DNA from: Nannocystaceae bacterium
Lineage (GTDB): Bacteria; Myxococcota_A; Polyangia; Nannocystales; Nannocystaceae
Direction of reading: 5' to 3'
DNA length: 57,403 nt
Assembly: GCA_019694555.1 (NCBI GenBank)
Contig: JAIBBS010000032.1
Location: 1-57,403, forward strand
The number at the start of each line of letters is the position of its first letter. Positions within the stretch are counted from its first letter, which is position 1. Under the pieces are notes generated by a model that worked only from the letters and a program-made list of their open reading frames with translations, was not told the DNA's origin and made no database searches. The position numbers were made by a program, and so were the translations under genes. Shown piece after piece: positions 18,364 through 28,125 of this stretch.

Positions 18364-21300
18364 TCAGAAGCGCAGCTGCAGCTCGAACTGCGCCGCGGTC
18401 GGGTTCTGGAACCGCGCCTGGACGCCGAAGTTGCCCTGCGGCGACAGCACCACGCGCTGGAAGAACTCGGTCGGGTTGCCGGCGTTCTGGATCTTCGTGT
18501 GCTTCACGTCGGAGAGATCGCCACCGGCGACCGGGCGGGTGTCGTCGAACGAGTAGACCTCGTCGACGCGGAGCGCGGCCTTCGCGTTGGTGACGTTGAG
18601 CCAGCGGACCGCGAACTCGATCTCGAGGTCACCCGGCAGCGGGTACGCGTAGCTGAGGCTCAGGTTCCAGTTGTAGTTGGGCTCGACGCGACCGCCGGCA
18701 CCGCGGGGCACCACGTAGATCGGGTACAGACCGGGGTAGCGGTTGTTGCCCGCGCGCAGCGAGATCGGGTAGCCCGACTGGTAGCGCACGCTGGTGCCCA
18801 GGGTCAGGCGGCCGGCCTCCTGCAGGTCGAAGGAGTAGAAGCCGTCGACCTTGAAGCGGTGCGGCGTGTTGAACGCCAGGGGGCCGAAGCTGTTGCGGAC
18901 CAGCTCGGGGATGTCGTACTGCGTGCTCGCGCCGATGTTGATGGCGCCGGTGATCGGGTCGACGAAGCCGTCGTAGTTACCGACCAGGCGGCTGTAGGTG
19001 TAGCTACCGAGCAGCAGCCAGTTCTTCGCGAAGCGCTTCTTGAGCTCGAAGGTGAACGCGTCGAAGTTGCGGCGCGGGCGGCTGAACAGCGTGCCGACCT
19101 TGCCGAAGGCGTCCGCGAGGAACTCGCAGCGCTGGAGATCGCGCGCCAGCTGGCTGCGGTTGGGGTCGTCCATCTGCGTGCCGTCGAGGTCGGCCTGCAG
19201 CTGCGTGCACTTGTCCTGCTGCCGCTTGAGGTCCTCGCCCGAGACGTCGACGCCGGGGTTCGCGATGATGAAGTTGAGACCACCGTTGGTCGAGATGTCC
19301 TCGACCGCGCGACCGAGGTCGGTGTGCAGCCAGCGGACGCCGAGGGTGAGATCCTCGATGACCTCCTGCTCGTAGCCCATCTGGAACTGCTGGTTGTACT
19401 GGCCCTTGAGCCGCGGAACGACCGCGCCCTGGGTCAGCTGACCGGTGGCGGCGTTGAAGTCGGTGCAGTACTCGGTCGGCTGACCATCGCGGTAGCGGTC
19501 GCGGGACTCGCCGTTGATGGTGGTCGACTGACCGAGGCAGTCCGAGTTGCGGTAGGTGCGCTGGACGTTGACCAGACCGCCGAACACGCGCGCGTTCAGC
19601 TGCAGCGGCAGCGGCTGGTAGAACCAGCCGTAGCTGGCGAACAGACGGCTGCGACCTTCGTCGGTCCAGTCGTAGTTGATGCCGATGCGCGGCGCGACGT
19701 TGTTCCAGATGAAGACCGCGCGACGACCCAGGATGTCGCGCATGTCCTGCATCTCCCAGCGGACGCCGGCGCTCACGAACAGGTTCGAGAGGATCGCCCA
19801 CTTGTCCTGCAGGAAGAACGCGTAGTTCTGCGTGCTGACGTTGGCGCGGTAGGCATCGACGCGGACGCCGGCGCCCAGCGGCGTGGCGATGGCGCGCAGC
19901 TGGCCCTGCTCCTCGCGCACGCGACCGTAGCCGACCGCCGTGCGGGCGTCGGGGTTGTCGGTGTCGACGAAGATGAAGCGGTGGTTGTTGACGCGGTTCG
20001 AGAAGTCGATGTTGTACGCGTCCGCGCCCTTGTCGTAGCAGTACTCGCCGCCGCCGGCCTGGCCCGCAGGGCAATTCTGATAGAAGTCGGCGTCGTTGCG
20101 GCCCGAGTAGCGCGCGTCGGTCTTGTCCTGCAGGTGCTCGACCTGCGCGCCGTACTTGAGCTGGTGGGCGCCCGCGGCGTTGAAGAAGTGGGTCAGCGCG
20201 AAGTTGCCGTTGACGCGGCGGGTCACGCCGCGGCTGTACTGGCCCAGACCGCCCGACAGCCACTGGCGCACGGGGCAGGTCAGACCCGGCAGGTTGGCGT
20301 CGTTGCAGGCCTGCTCGACGCCGGGGACCAGGTCGAGGCGGTTGTCGCGGTCGAGCAGCGAGAACAGGTTGGTGCCCTGGCTGTCCTGCTCCTGCGTCGC
20401 GACGCGGTTGATGATGTCGGGGTTGTCGATCTTCCAGCCCTCGACGCTGCGAAACTGCGAGAAGCTGAAGTTCGCGTCGATCTCGAGCTTGTCCTCGGCG
20501 ACACGGCCGTTGTAGTTGACCACCGCGGTGGTCGCGTTGTCGCGGTCCCAACCGAAGTGCTCGTTGACGACGCCGTTGGCGACGCGCGAACCGCCGCCCA
20601 GCGGATCCGCAGCCGGGGTCGTACCGAAGGAGCTGGGATCGAGGCTGTCACCGACCGGGCGCCGGTAGGTGCGGCGGGTGAAGCCGGGGTTGGTGAACAG
20701 CGAGAAGCCGATCTTGTGCTTGGGGCTGATGGCCCAGTCGATGCCGCCGAAGATCTGCAGATCGACGTTGCCGGTCTTGAACTTCTGCTCGGCGAACTTC
20801 TCGGTCGCGATGTAGTCGCCGCCGGCGACGCAGTCGAACGCGCCGTTTTGGTACGGGCACTCCTCGTAGCCACCCGAGCCGTCCTTGTCGACGCGGTGGT
20901 GGAACGACTGGATCAGCGAGGCGCGACCGCCGGTGGTGGCGATGCCGCCCGACCAGAACAGTCGGTCCTTCACGATCGGGCCGCTCATGCCGACCACGCC
21001 CTGCATGGCGTAGTCGGGCACCTCGACCGCGCGCAGGGCGTTGTCGGTGCCGATGATGAAGCGCGGCTTGGCCAGGCGCGGGGTGTAGGTGAAGCGCGCG
21101 ACGCCGCGGAGCTTGTTGGTACCCGAGATGCGGCGTGCCGCGACCTGACCGCCCGACGCGTCGCCGAACTCGGCCTCGTAGCCGGCCTCCTGGATCTCGA
21201 CCTCCTGGATGAACTCCTGGACGATCGAGGCACCCACGGTACCGAACCGCGGGTTGTTCACGTTGGCGCCCTCGACGGTGTACTTGCTCTCCGCGCCGGT

Positions 21301-21891
21301 GGTGCCGGCGAGCGAGATGCCCGCGGAGTCGACCGACGCGGTCGCCGACGACTCGACCACCGCCGTGAAGTCGCGGTTGGTCGCGCTGCCGATCGGGATG
21401 TTGCGGAACTCCTCCATGTTGACCTCGCGGCCCACGGCGGTTCCCTGCTTGACCGGCGTCGACTTCACGCGGACGACGCGGCGGAACTGGTTGGCCGGAT
21501 CGACGGAGAAGTTCGCGCGGAACTTGGCACCGCGCGGCAGCGTGGCGACCTTCGAGACGTCGGCCTGACCTGCGAGCACCTGGATCGTGTAGGTGCCCGG
21601 CGGCAGATCCTTGAACGCGTACAGACCGCTGTCGTTGGTCTGGGTCTCGCGCGTGCCCTGCAAGCAGGTGCACTGCAGCACCACCAGCGCGTTCTTGAGC
21701 TTCTCGCGGGTCTTGGAGTTGGTGACGACGCCGCTGATGGCACCGTCGTCTGCTGCCGCCGCGCGCTGGGGCGCGAGCGCCACCACGGAGGGCACGGTCA
21801 GACCAGCAGCGAAGAGGCCCACGCGGAGCGAGAGCGGAAGCGAAAACCTTCGAAGCGAACGGGCGCGGATCACTTGCGTGGGCTCCTGCAT
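18364..21891 (-). CDS. Oar-like TonB-dependent outer-membrane receptor, copy 2
   Basis: 1175 residues from the ATG giving MQEPTQVIRARSLRRFSLPLS. The frame is open a further 324 bases upstream, but that part is low-complexity and lacks a signal peptide, while the chosen start places one at about residues 15-47 (ending QRAAAADD). Domains match copy 1: regulatory-like beta domain (ISGVVTNSKTREKLKNALV, NDSGLYAFKDLP), plug (VEIQEAGYEAEFGDASGGQV) and a barrel ending FELQLRF. Blocks such as CPYQNGAFDCVAGGDYIAT, FGGLV and QEVIEDLTLGVRW are shared almost residue for residue with copy 1, so this is a tandem duplication. An extended -10 and a 16-bp palindrome lie upstream. Transport substrate unknown. 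Confidence 0.88.
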   Translation of the reverse strand: MQEPTQVIRARSLRRFSLPLSLRVGLFAAGLTVPSVVALAPQRAAAADDGAISGVVTNSKTREKLKNALVVLQCTCLQGTRETQTNDSGLYAFKDLPPGTYTIQVLAGQADVSKVATLPRGAKFRANFSVDPANQFRRVVRVKSTPVKQGTAVGREVNMEEFRNIPIGSATNRDFTAVVESSATASVDSAGISLAGTTGAESKYTVEGANVNNPRFGTVGASIVQEFIQEVEIQEAGYEAEFGDASGGQVAARRISGTNKLRGVARFTYTPRLAKPRFIIGTDNALRAVEVPDYAMQGVVGMSGPIVKDRLFWSGGIATTGGRASLIQSFHHRVDKDGSGGYEECPYQNGAFDCVAGGDYIATEKFAEQKFKTGNVDLQIFGGIDWAISPKHKIGFSLFTNPGFTRRTYRRPVGDSLDPSSFGTTPAADPLGGGSRVANGVVNEHFGWDRDNATTAVVNYNGRVAEDKLEIDANFSFSQFRSVEGWKIDNPDIINRVATQEQDSQGTNLFSLLDRDNRLDLVPGVEQACNDANLPGLTCPVRQWLSGGLGQYSRGVTRRVNGNFALTHFFNAAGAHQLKYGAQVEHLQDKTDARYSGRNDADFYQNCPAGQAGGGEYCYDKGADAYNIDFSNRVNNHRFIFVDTDNPDARTAVGYGRVREEQGQLRAIATPLGAGVRVDAYRANVSTQNYAFFLQDKWAILSNLFVSAGVRWEMQDMRDILGRRAVFIWNNVAPRIGINYDWTDEGRSRLFASYGWFYQPLPLQLNARVFGGLVNVQRTYRNSDCLGQSTTINGESRDRYRDGQPTEYCTDFNAATGQLTQGAVVPRLKGQYNQQFQMGYEQEVIEDLTLGVRWLHTDLGRAVEDISTNGGLNFIIANPGVDVSGEDLKRQQDKCTQLQADLDGTQMDDPNRSQLARDLQRCEFLADAFGKVGTLFSRPRRNFDAFTFELKKRFAKNWLLLGSYTYSRLVGNYDGFVDPITGAINIGASTQYDIPELVRNSFGPLAFNTPHRFKVDGFYSFDLQEAGRLTLGTSVRYQSGYPISLRAGNNRYPGLYPIYVVPRGAGGRVEPNYNWNLSLSYAYPLPGDLEIEFAVRWLNVTNAKAALRVDEVYSFDDTRPVAGGDLSDVKHTKIQNAGNPTEFFQRVVLSPQGNFGVQARFQNPTAAQFELQLRF

Positions 21892-21966
21892 CGTCGGGCC
21901 GAGCCGAGTGCCCCGCACCGCGTCGAACGCGGCACGCGGCGGGCAACGGCCCCGGATGCGGCGGCG

Positions 21967-21975
21967 GGTATAACA
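21967..21975 (-). promoter_or_regulatory. Possible extended -10 element of TonB-receptor copy 2
   Basis: Reading on the minus strand, TGTTATACC contains a TGn extension followed by TATACC (4 of 6 to the -10 consensus). It is the only AT-rich hexamer in the surrounding GC-rich leader. It lies about 75 bases upstream of the ATG. No good -35 is present; the -35 position falls inside the palindrome 21985-22000. Confidence 0.35.
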
Positions 21976-21984
21976 CGAAGGTTT

Positions 21985-22000
21985 CGCCGTGCGCACGGCG
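21985..22000. promoter_or_regulatory. 16-bp perfect palindrome, candidate operator
   Basis: CGCCGTGCGCACGGCG reads identically on both strands and covers the -35 position relative to the extended -10 at 21967-21975. Palindromes of this size at a promoter often bind dimeric regulators. In GC-rich DNA chance occurrence is more likely, so this is tentative. Confidence 0.35.
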
Positions 22001-22287
22001 CTGGGACGGCCGCGCGAGGGGTCCTGCGACCCGCACGCCCCGGCGCACGAAGCCTGCGCGAACGCGAGGCGCAGCCGTCCATGGGTCCGCCAACGCCCCC
22101 TCGCGCCGCGCCTTACAGCCGCGGCTCCCAACGTGGGGACGGGCGTGGGATCTCCACCGTCTCGCGCGGCGGCACGGGCCGTCGCCGGACCCTTGAGCAA
22201 CCGCACGGCTCGCACGACGCGGACCGTCCCGCGCGTGCTTGACCCCCGCGCGTGGAACCGGTGCGCGCTGCCGCGAGGACCGGCGGA

Positions 22288-23295
22288 CTAGAAGCGACCG
22301 CCCAACGCGAGCCCGAAGCCCGTGCGCGCGCCCAGCAGCGGCGTGACGCGCAGCCGTGCCGCACGCGTGCTGGCAGGCGCGCGCTTGCCCTGCGAGTACA
22401 CCACCGCGCCGGCGATGATCGCCGCGAGCCCCACCGCACCGAACGCCGCGAAGCCGACGATCGAGAGCTGGTTGGCCTTGTCGCCGTTGGCGCGCAGCTG
22501 CGCGATGTTGGCGAGCATGTTGACCACGTCGCTGTTGGGCGCGCAGCCGGTGGGCAGCTTGGCGAGCTCGTCCTGCGAGGCCTGGGTCTCCTGGCCACCG
22601 TTGGCCGCGACGAGCTGGTTGTGCCGCAGCGCGTGCTTGGCGTTGGTGTCGCTGAAGCAGACGTCCTTGTTCTCGCCCGGGAAGCCCACCAGCGAGGCGC
22701 GGACCTGGCCCTTTTCGTTGTCGATGTCGGCCGAGAACTGCCCGCCGCGGACTGCGAACACGCTGCCGACCGCGGTGCCGGTGATGATGAGCGCGCCGCC
22801 GGTCGCCATGGTCACCACGCCCGCGAGGCGCAGCTTGCGAGCCTTGCGTTCCTCGCGTTGGGCCTTGGCCGCGGCCGCGGCCGCGCGCTTCTTCTCGTCG
22901 GCGTCGGCCGCCCGCGCCTTGGTCAGCAGTGCCTCGAACTCGGCCATGCGCGCCTGCGCATCGGTCAGCTCGTCGTCGGTCTGGGCTTCCTTGATGAAGC
23001 CGTCGAGGCGACGCTTGGCCTGCTCGAGATCGGCGAGCTTGCCCGAGACGCCGTACTGTTCGCGGTGCGCGAGCGCCAGGTTGTACAGCAGCAGCCGGTT
23101 GCCCGACAGCGCGTACGACTGCTCCCACAGCTCGATGGCCTTGCCGTAGTTGTTGAGGCGGTACTCGGTGCGGCCCTGTTCGTAGAGCTGCTCCGGCGAG
23201 GGCTCGAGGACGGCAGCGGTGGCGGCGTGTGCCGTGGGCACGGACAATGGAATCGCGAGCGCTCCCACGAGCAGGGCGGCGACGGCACGTCTCAT
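22288..23295 (-). CDS. TPR-containing membrane protein of unknown function
   Basis: 335 residues from the ATG giving MRRAVAALLVGALAIPLSV, a Sec signal peptide (about 1-24, ending AHA-AT). It has an N-terminal TPR region (about 30-120, EQLYEQGRTEYRLNNYGKAIELWEQSYAL), then an Ala/Lys-rich coiled segment (DEKKRAAAAAAKAQREERKARK). Two membrane segments (about 155-182 and 280-306) flank a roughly 95-residue domain with two Cys. The C-terminus ends FGLALGGRF. This architecture (signal peptide, TPR, helical linker, two membrane spans) is frequent among myxobacterial envelope proteins. It follows murI by 40 bases and precedes the receptor pair, so it may belong to either group. Function not recognised. 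Confidence 0.75.
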   Translation of the reverse strand: MRRAVAALLVGALAIPLSVPTAHAATAAVLEPSPEQLYEQGRTEYRLNNYGKAIELWEQSYALSGNRLLLYNLALAHREQYGVSGKLADLEQAKRRLDGFIKEAQTDDELTDAQARMAEFEALLTKARAADADEKKRAAAAAAKAQREERKARKLRLAGVVTMATGGALIITGTAVGSVFAVRGGQFSADIDNEKGQVRASLVGFPGENKDVCFSDTNAKHALRHNQLVAANGGQETQASQDELAKLPTGCAPNSDVVNMLANIAQLRANGDKANQLSIVGFAAFGAVGLAAIIAGAVVYSQGKRAPASTRAARLRVTPLLGARTGFGLALGGRF

Positions 23296-23335
23296 CGAGC
23301 GCTGCCAGAGTATCACGGCGCCGCGGGTCCAGTCG

Positions 23336-24148
23336 TCACAGGTCCACGATCTCGATCGACGCCGGCTCGAGCCCCACGCCCAGGAAGCGGCTGCCGACGC
23401 GAGCGAAGCGCTCGGCGCCGTCGGTCGCGAGCATGGTCGTCGTGCTCGCGCCCAGCCCGGCCGCAAGGCCGTTGGCCGCCAACCACCGCGCGACCGCGGC
23501 GGCCGTGGTCGCGGCCGAGTCGACGATGCGGACCGTGTCCCCGACCACCGCGGCGATCGCTGCCTCCAGCAGCGGGAAGTGGGTGCAGCCGAGCACCAAG
23601 GTGTCGACGTGGGCGGCCAGGGTGCCCAGGTACTCGCGCGCGACCGCGACCGGGATCGGCCCCTCGACCCAGCCTTCCTCGGCCAGCGCCACGAACAGCG
23701 GACAGGCGCGACCGACGACCTCCGCGTCGGGCCGCCGGGCGAAGATCGCCCGCGTGTACGCGCCGCCGCGGATCGTGCCCTCGGTGCCGAGCACCGCGAT
23801 GCGCCCGCTGTGGCTCGCCAGGCACGCCGCCTCGGCGCCGGGCTCGATCACCCCGATGACGCCGGCGATGCCCAGCGCGGGCAAGGCGACGGTGAGCTCG
23901 GGCAGCGCCATCGCGGTCGCGGTGTTGCACGCGACCACCAGCAGCTTGATGCCGCGATCGGCCAGCAGGCGCGCGGCCTGCAGCGCGTACCGTGCGACGG
24001 TGCCGGGGCTCTTGCTGCCGTAGGGCAGCCGCGCGGTGTCGCCGAGGTAGACGAACGACTCGTGCGGCAGGCTCGCCCGCAGCGCGCGCAGCACCGTGAG
24101 CCCGCCGACGCCGGAGTCGAACACACCGATGGGCAGCGCAGCGTCCAC
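23336..24148 (-). CDS. murI: Glutamate racemase
   Basis: Interconverts L- and D-glutamate in the cytoplasm, supplying D-Glu for peptidoglycan. The 270-residue product has the N-terminal signature IGVFDSGVGGLTVL with D11 and S12, the loop LGDTARLPYGSKS, and the two catalytic cysteines C74 (VVACNTATA) and C188 (LVLGCTHFP). Length is normal for the family (255-285). It uses a GTG start nine bases after the acyl-CoA dehydrogenase stop, so it is likely in the same transcript. Confidence 0.96.
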   Translation of the reverse strand: MDAALPIGVFDSGVGGLTVLRALRASLPHESFVYLGDTARLPYGSKSPGTVARYALQAARLLADRGIKLLVVACNTATAMALPELTVALPALGIAGVIGVIEPGAEAACLASHSGRIAVLGTEGTIRGGAYTRAIFARRPDAEVVGRACPLFVALAEEGWVEGPIPVAVAREYLGTLAAHVDTLVLGCTHFPLLEAAIAAVVGDTVRIVDSAATTAAAVARWLAANGLAAGLGASTTTMLATDGAERFARVGSRFLGVGLEPASIEIVDL

Positions 24149-24157
24149 GATCCCGCT

Positions 24158-25306
<1,149 letters not shown>

Positions 25307-25345
25307 GCCGCGGTCATACCACGGGCGCGGCGCGCTCGCCGGGGC

Positions 25346-25510
25346 TCACCCCGCCGGGGGCTCGCGCGCGGCCTGCCGTGCCGCGCGGGCACGATCGCGG
25401 GCGTCGCGATCGGCTGCGGCGGTCGCCGCCGCACGTCCACCGAGCACGTAGCCGATGACGATGCCGACCAGCAGCACACCGGGGATGTACACGAAGTGCG
25501 CGAGCGTCAT
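25346..25510 (-). CDS. 54-residue single-span membrane peptide
   Basis: Starts MTLAHFVYIPGVLLVGIVIGYVLGG, a single membrane segment, followed by a highly charged Ala/Arg/Asp tail (DRDARDRARAARQAAREP). The start lies four bases after the ccmD stop, and the length and hydropathy are those of a small accessory subunit. It is probably translated with the ccm genes. No homologue is recognised; it could be a second CcmD-like stabiliser of the CcmABC complex, which is inference. Confidence 0.6.
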   Translation of the reverse strand: MTLAHFVYIPGVLLVGIVIGYVLGGRAAATAAADRDARDRARAARQAAREPPAG

Positions 25511-25514
25511 GGCC

Positions 25515-25808
25515 CTACCCTCTGCCGCGGTCGAGCCGACGCTGCAGCTCGGCCACGTCGGCGCGCTGGGCCACCGCGCGGCGCCACAGCAGCACACCGT
25601 AGCCGGCGAACAGCGACCACAAGATGCCGTAGGCCCAGACCACGTGGGCGTAGTCCGACGCGGTCTTGGCCGCGGCCTCGGCCTCGCACGCGCGCACGCA
25701 CTGCACGGTCTGCTGGTCGAGCCCGCTCACGGGCTCGTACTCGTCGCCGCCAGCGGGTGCGGCTGCGGGCGCGGCGGCGCGCCATTGAGCATCGAGGTGC
25801 AGTGCCAT
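25515..25808 (-). CDS. ccmD: Heme exporter subunit CcmD (divergent)
   Basis: 97 residues with one membrane span (about 55-74, AHVVWAYGILWSLFAGYGVLLW) followed by a basic segment and a short helix (RRAVAQRADVAELQRRLDR). This is the pattern of CcmD, which stabilises CcmABC and helps release holo-CcmE. The N-terminal 50 residues, with two Cys, are longer than in usual CcmD (45-75 residues). The start overlaps the ccmC stop (TGATG), supporting the identification by position. Confidence 0.75.
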   Translation of the reverse strand: MALHLDAQWRAAAPAAAPAGGDEYEPVSGLDQQTVQCVRACEAEAAAKTASDYAHVVWAYGILWSLFAGYGVLLWRRAVAQRADVAELQRRLDRGRG

Positions 25809-26542
25809 CAGCCAGCTCCCTTCTCGGCCCGGGGCTCGGGACCACCCTCGTCGAAGGCGATCCATGCGTCGTCGAGCGCCGCGGCGTCTCGTTCCTGTCC
25901 CAGTCGCACCAGCAGCAGCGCGAGCGTGAGCGCCATCAGGGCCCCCAACGCCGGCCACAACGCGGCCCACATCTGCGGCGGCAGCGTGCCGACCACGTCG
26001 GTGGTCGGGTGCGTCGTCTTCCAGATCTTCACCGCGTAGTAGATGATCGGCACGTCGACGGCGCCGAACACCGCGAGCGCTGCGGCCAGGCGCTCGGAGC
26101 CCGCGGCGCCGTAGCGCCGCAGCAGCACGAACGCCGCGAACACCAGCCACAGCAGCCCGGTCGAGACCTGACGCGCGTCCCAGGTCCAGGCCCGGCCCCA
26201 CGTCGCGTGCCCCCAGATCGGACCGGTCAGCAGCACGCCCAGGCCCGTGACCAGCACCAGCTCGCCGGCGGCGATCGACAGCGCCTCGGCCTTGCGCGAG
26301 CGGTTGCGCAGCTGCACCGCGGCCGCGATGCCGCAGGTGATCGCGAGCGCCATCATGATCCACGCCAGCGGCACGTGGAAGTAGAAGATCTTCTGCACCG
26401 TGCCCATCTTCTTCTCGATGGCGGTGTGCAAGAAGATGCGTTGCACGCTGTAGGGCAGCGCGACCGCGGCCCCCAGCAGCAGCACCGGTGGCAACCACCG
26501 CGTCGCGCCGCCTGTGGCGGAGGGAGTGCTGGACGTGGTCAT
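25808..26542 (-). CDS. ccmC: Heme-handling membrane protein CcmC
   Basis: Loads heme onto CcmE at the outer face of the cytoplasmic membrane. The 244-residue product has six membrane segments and the tryptophan-rich WWD domain WGHATWGRAWTWD (residues 110-122). The flanking histidines expected to ligate heme are H56 (YFHVPLAW) and H178 (KTTHPT). The start overlaps the ccmB stop by four bases (ATGA), which selects it over longer openings of the frame. Confidence 0.95.
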   Translation of the reverse strand: MTTSSTPSATGGATRWLPPVLLLGAAVALPYSVQRIFLHTAIEKKMGTVQKIFYFHVPLAWIMMALAITCGIAAAVQLRNRSRKAEALSIAAGELVLVTGLGVLLTGPIWGHATWGRAWTWDARQVSTGLLWLVFAAFVLLRRYGAAGSERLAAALAVFGAVDVPIIYYAVKIWKTTHPTTDVVGTLPPQMWAALWPALGALMALTLALLLVRLGQERDAAALDDAWIAFDEGGPEPRAEKGAG

Positions 26543-27366
26543 GGACGCTCCGCTTGGACGCGCGCACGCTCGCGACGGGCGCGGGGGCTGGGGCCGTGGG
26601 GGCGCTGGCTGCCCACGAGCACGGGCTCGAACAACCAGCTGGCCAACACCAGCACGACCAGATCGACCGCCGCGAGCTGGCCGAGGTAGGTCGAGAACTG
26701 CGGGTGGCCCTCGAGCAGCGCGCGGGTCGACACCAGCGCGAAGATCAGCGCCGGCGAGGTCAGCGGGTACAAGATGACCGACAGCAGCACGTTCTTGCCG
26801 CTGGCGGTCGCGAGCCCGGCGGCGAACAGCGTGCCGGTGGCGCAGTAGGCCACGCAGCCCAGCACCAGCAGCGCGATGGCCTCGAGCGGCCGCTCGAAGA
26901 ACACGCCCGCGGTGGGGAACAGCAGCGCCAGCGCCGGCATCAGCAGCGCGCCGCAGCCGACCACCACCAGCAGCGAGACCGCGAGCTTGCCGAAGTAGAT
27001 CGCGACGCGCTCGACCGGCCAGGTCAGCACCGCGCGCAGGGTGTCGGCCTCGCGCTCGCGGTCGAAGATGCGCGTCAGCGTCAGCGCGCCGACGAACGCG
27101 ACCGCGAGCCAGAGCATGCCCGGCACCGCCAGCACCTGCGCCGCGGCCGGCAACGCCGCGAACGCCAGCGCGAACATCACCAGCACCACGAGGGTGAAGA
27201 ACGCCGCCGTGAGCACGAGCTCGAGGTCCCGCAGCTCCTGGCGCAGGTCGTTGCGCGCGAGCAGCCACGCTTGGCGGAAGACCACGGCTCGATTTGTAGC
27301 ATGGGCGCGGCCGCGACGCGGCGCGAGCACGAGGCCGCCGAGCGCGGCGTCGGCCGGGACGCTCAC
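26539..27366 (-). CDS. ccmB: ABC-type heme exporter membrane subunit CcmB
   Basis: Six-span permease partner of the ATPase CcmA. The 275-residue product (family about 220) shows the family phrase TRIFDREREADTLRAVLTWPV and NVLLSVILYPLTSPALI. A roughly 27-residue polar N-terminus precedes FRQAWLLARNDLRQELR, where most CcmB proteins begin. The GTG start overlaps the ccmA stop (GTGA); an internal start nearer the conserved region is possible. The C-terminal tail is basic. Confidence 0.92.
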   Translation of the reverse strand: MSVPADAALGGLVLAPRRGRAHATNRAVVFRQAWLLARNDLRQELRDLELVLTAAFFTLVVLVMFALAFAALPAAAQVLAVPGMLWLAVAFVGALTLTRIFDREREADTLRAVLTWPVERVAIYFGKLAVSLLVVVGCGALLMPALALLFPTAGVFFERPLEAIALLVLGCVAYCATGTLFAAGLATASGKNVLLSVILYPLTSPALIFALVSTRALLEGHPQFSTYLGQLAAVDLVVLVLASWLFEPVLVGSQRPHGPSPRARRERARVQAERP

Positions 27367-28121
27367 GGGGCCGGCTCCCGGTCGTGGGCCTCGGCATGCG
27401 CGTGGGCGCGGCCCAGGCCCAGCGCGCGGATCCGCGGCGCGAACGCGTCGTCGGACTCGCCGCGTTCTCGCTGGGTCTGCGCGGCGATGCGGCCGTCGGC
27501 CAGCAGCACCGCGCGATCACAGCACTGCGCCACCGCGTCGAGGTCGTGCGAGCTCAGCAGGATCGCAGCCCCGCGTGCGCGCTCGGCCAGCAAGACCTGC
27601 GTCAGGATCGCGCGGCCGGCGTGGTCGAGCGCGGTGAAGGGTTCGTCGAGCAGCAGCAGCTCGGGCGCACCGATGAGCGCGCGGGCGATGGCGAGGCGCT
27701 GCTGCATGCCGCGCGAGAAGGTCCCGGCAGCGCGGTCGGCCGCGTGGCTCAGCCCGACGCGCTCGAGCAGCTGCGCGAGGCCCTCGCGGCCGGGCGCGTC
27801 GCCGCGCAGCGACGCGAGCAACTCGAGGTTCTCCAGCGCCGACAGCCGTGCGTACAGCTGCGTCGAGTGGGCCACGAAGGCCAGCCGCATGCGCGCGGCG
27901 CGGTCGAGCTCCACCACCCGCGTCGGACCGTAGGCCCGCGTGCCCGACGACGGCGCGAGCAAGCCGGCGGCGATCGACAAGAGCGTGGTCTTGCCGCAGC
28001 CGTTGGCGCCCAGCAGCGCGACGATCTCCCCGGATGCGACCTGCAGGTCGATCGCGCGCAGCACCGCGAGCCGCCCGTAGCGCTTGCCCAGGTCCTGCAA
28101 CGCCAGCGGTGCGATGCTCAC
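27363..28121 (-). CDS. ccmA: ABC-type heme exporter ATPase CcmA
   Basis: Cytoplasmic ATPase whose ATP hydrolysis is needed to release holo-CcmE from CcmC. Walker A is GANGCGKTT (residues 38-46), the ABC signature is the degenerate FSRGMQQR (135-142) typical of CcmA, Walker B with catalytic Glu is LLLLDEP (155-161), and the switch His is in SSHDLD. The 252-residue product has an extra His/Ala-rich tail of about 35 residues beyond the normal end. It starts with GTG four bases after the preceding gene and overlaps ccmB by four. Confidence 0.95.
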   Translation of the reverse strand: MSIAPLALQDLGKRYGRLAVLRAIDLQVASGEIVALLGANGCGKTTLLSIAAGLLAPSSGTRAYGPTRVVELDRAARMRLAFVAHSTQLYARLSALENLELLASLRGDAPGREGLAQLLERVGLSHAADRAAGTFSRGMQQRLAIARALIGAPELLLLDEPFTALDHAGRAILTQVLLAERARGAAILLSSHDLDAVAQCCDRAVLLADGRIAAQTQRERGESDDAFAPRIRALGLGRAHAHAEAHDREPAP

Positions 28122-28125
28122 GGCG

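Larger units (their letters stand above)
21892..22287. other. 396-bp intergenic region upstream of the receptor pair
   Basis: No supported gene on either strand. It holds the probable promoter of receptor copy 2 (extended -10 at 21967-21975) and a 16-bp perfect palindrome (21985-22000), both listed separately. The rest, up to the stop of the TPR/membrane gene at 22288, shows no strong terminator hairpin that I can find. Confidence 0.6.

Noticed and set aside
21892..22215. Upstream extension of receptor copy 2 by 108 codons
   Set aside because: The extension is Arg/Pro/Gly-rich shadow and would bury the signal peptide, which is properly N-terminal with the ATG at 21891.
14927..22242. Plus-strand frames of 880 and 1343 codons opposite the TonB-dependent receptors
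   Set aside because: Shadows of the receptor genes, which have signal peptides, plug motifs and aromatic C-termini.
22239..22244. TTGACC on the plus strand as a -35 element
   Set aside because: No -10-like hexamer follows at 16-18 bases and no plus-strand gene lies downstream.
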